Below, piece by piece: positions 32,062 to 32,111 of a stretch of DNA of 32,111 bases (within the stretch, counting starts at the first letter, position 1; each line of letters starts with the position of its first letter). The DNA comes from Psychrobacter sp. 4Bb (GTDB taxonomy: Bacteria; Pseudomonadota; Gammaproteobacteria; Pseudomonadales; Moraxellaceae). A model generated the notes under the pieces. It saw nothing but the letters and a program-made list of their open reading frames with translations, was not told where the DNA came from and searched no databases. The position numbers were made by a program, and so were the translations under genes. Location: positions 1 through 32,111 of the forward strand of contig NZ_PJAS01000038.1 of NCBI RefSeq assembly GCF_002836735.1, read 5' to 3'.

Positions 32062-32111
32062 GATAATCCTTAGCGATATTTTTTTCGTTAGTGTCATATA
32101 GTGACGATTAA

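Overview
The window reads as ordinary chromosome of a gammaproteobacterium in the Moraxellaceae, most likely Psychrobacter. The grounds are inference from protein flavour and gene order: a bamD / rluD-pgeF divergon, dnaG next to rpoD without rpsU, a class Ia nrdA-nrdB-yfaE cluster, moderate GC in genes and long AT-rich spacers. No rRNA, tRNA, CRISPR array, intact insertion sequence or prophage was seen.

Layout. 1-591: 3' part of a YeeE/YedE-type membrane transporter, then a terminator. 811-3028 (minus): rluD then pgeF, divergent from bamD (3756-4937), the arrangement known from Escherichia coli. 5077-9749: dnaG primase and rpoD sigma-70. 10118-11933: a MarR regulator, a siderophore-interacting FAD reductase and a DUF2798 membrane protein as one operon, with a promoter overlapped by two matching dyad operators. 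12477-12785: orphan ArsR-type regulator. 13061-14560 (minus): SulP anion transporter with STAS domain, divergent from a bestrophin-like channel (15223-16182). 16585-16977: YbeD/DUF493. 17480-23061: ribonucleotide reductase region nrdA, an AT-rich unknown gene, a repeat element, a small Lys/Ala-rich protein gene, nrdB and the yfaE ferredoxin. 23247-24572 (minus): membrane-anchored HtrA protease, divergent from a NIF3 family gene (24953-25777). 26957-31323: two convergent lytic transglycosylases, MltF-like and a LysM-rich MltD-like, sharing a terminator. 31567-32061 (minus): small secreted NTF2-like protein.

Most genes are housekeeping: transcription and replication initiation (rpoD, dnaG), dNTP supply (nrdA, nrdB, yfaE), envelope assembly and peptidoglycan turnover (bamD, pgeF, the two transglycosylases, the HtrA protease). 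The least ordinary stretch is 19757-21005 inside the nrd cluster, where an unrecognised AT-rich gene and repeat-like DNA separate nrdA from nrdB.

A second theme is short-period tandem repetition. Degenerate or perfect arrays with 12-16 bp units lie just downstream of rpoD, nrdB and the NIF3 gene, upstream of rpoD and upstream of the SulP gene. In-frame 6-, 12- and 21-bp repeats occur inside rluD, dnaG and pgeF. I found no convincing new multi-gene system; the items worth checking are the nrd insertion, the repeat arrays, the twin MarR operators and two structured intergenic stretches.
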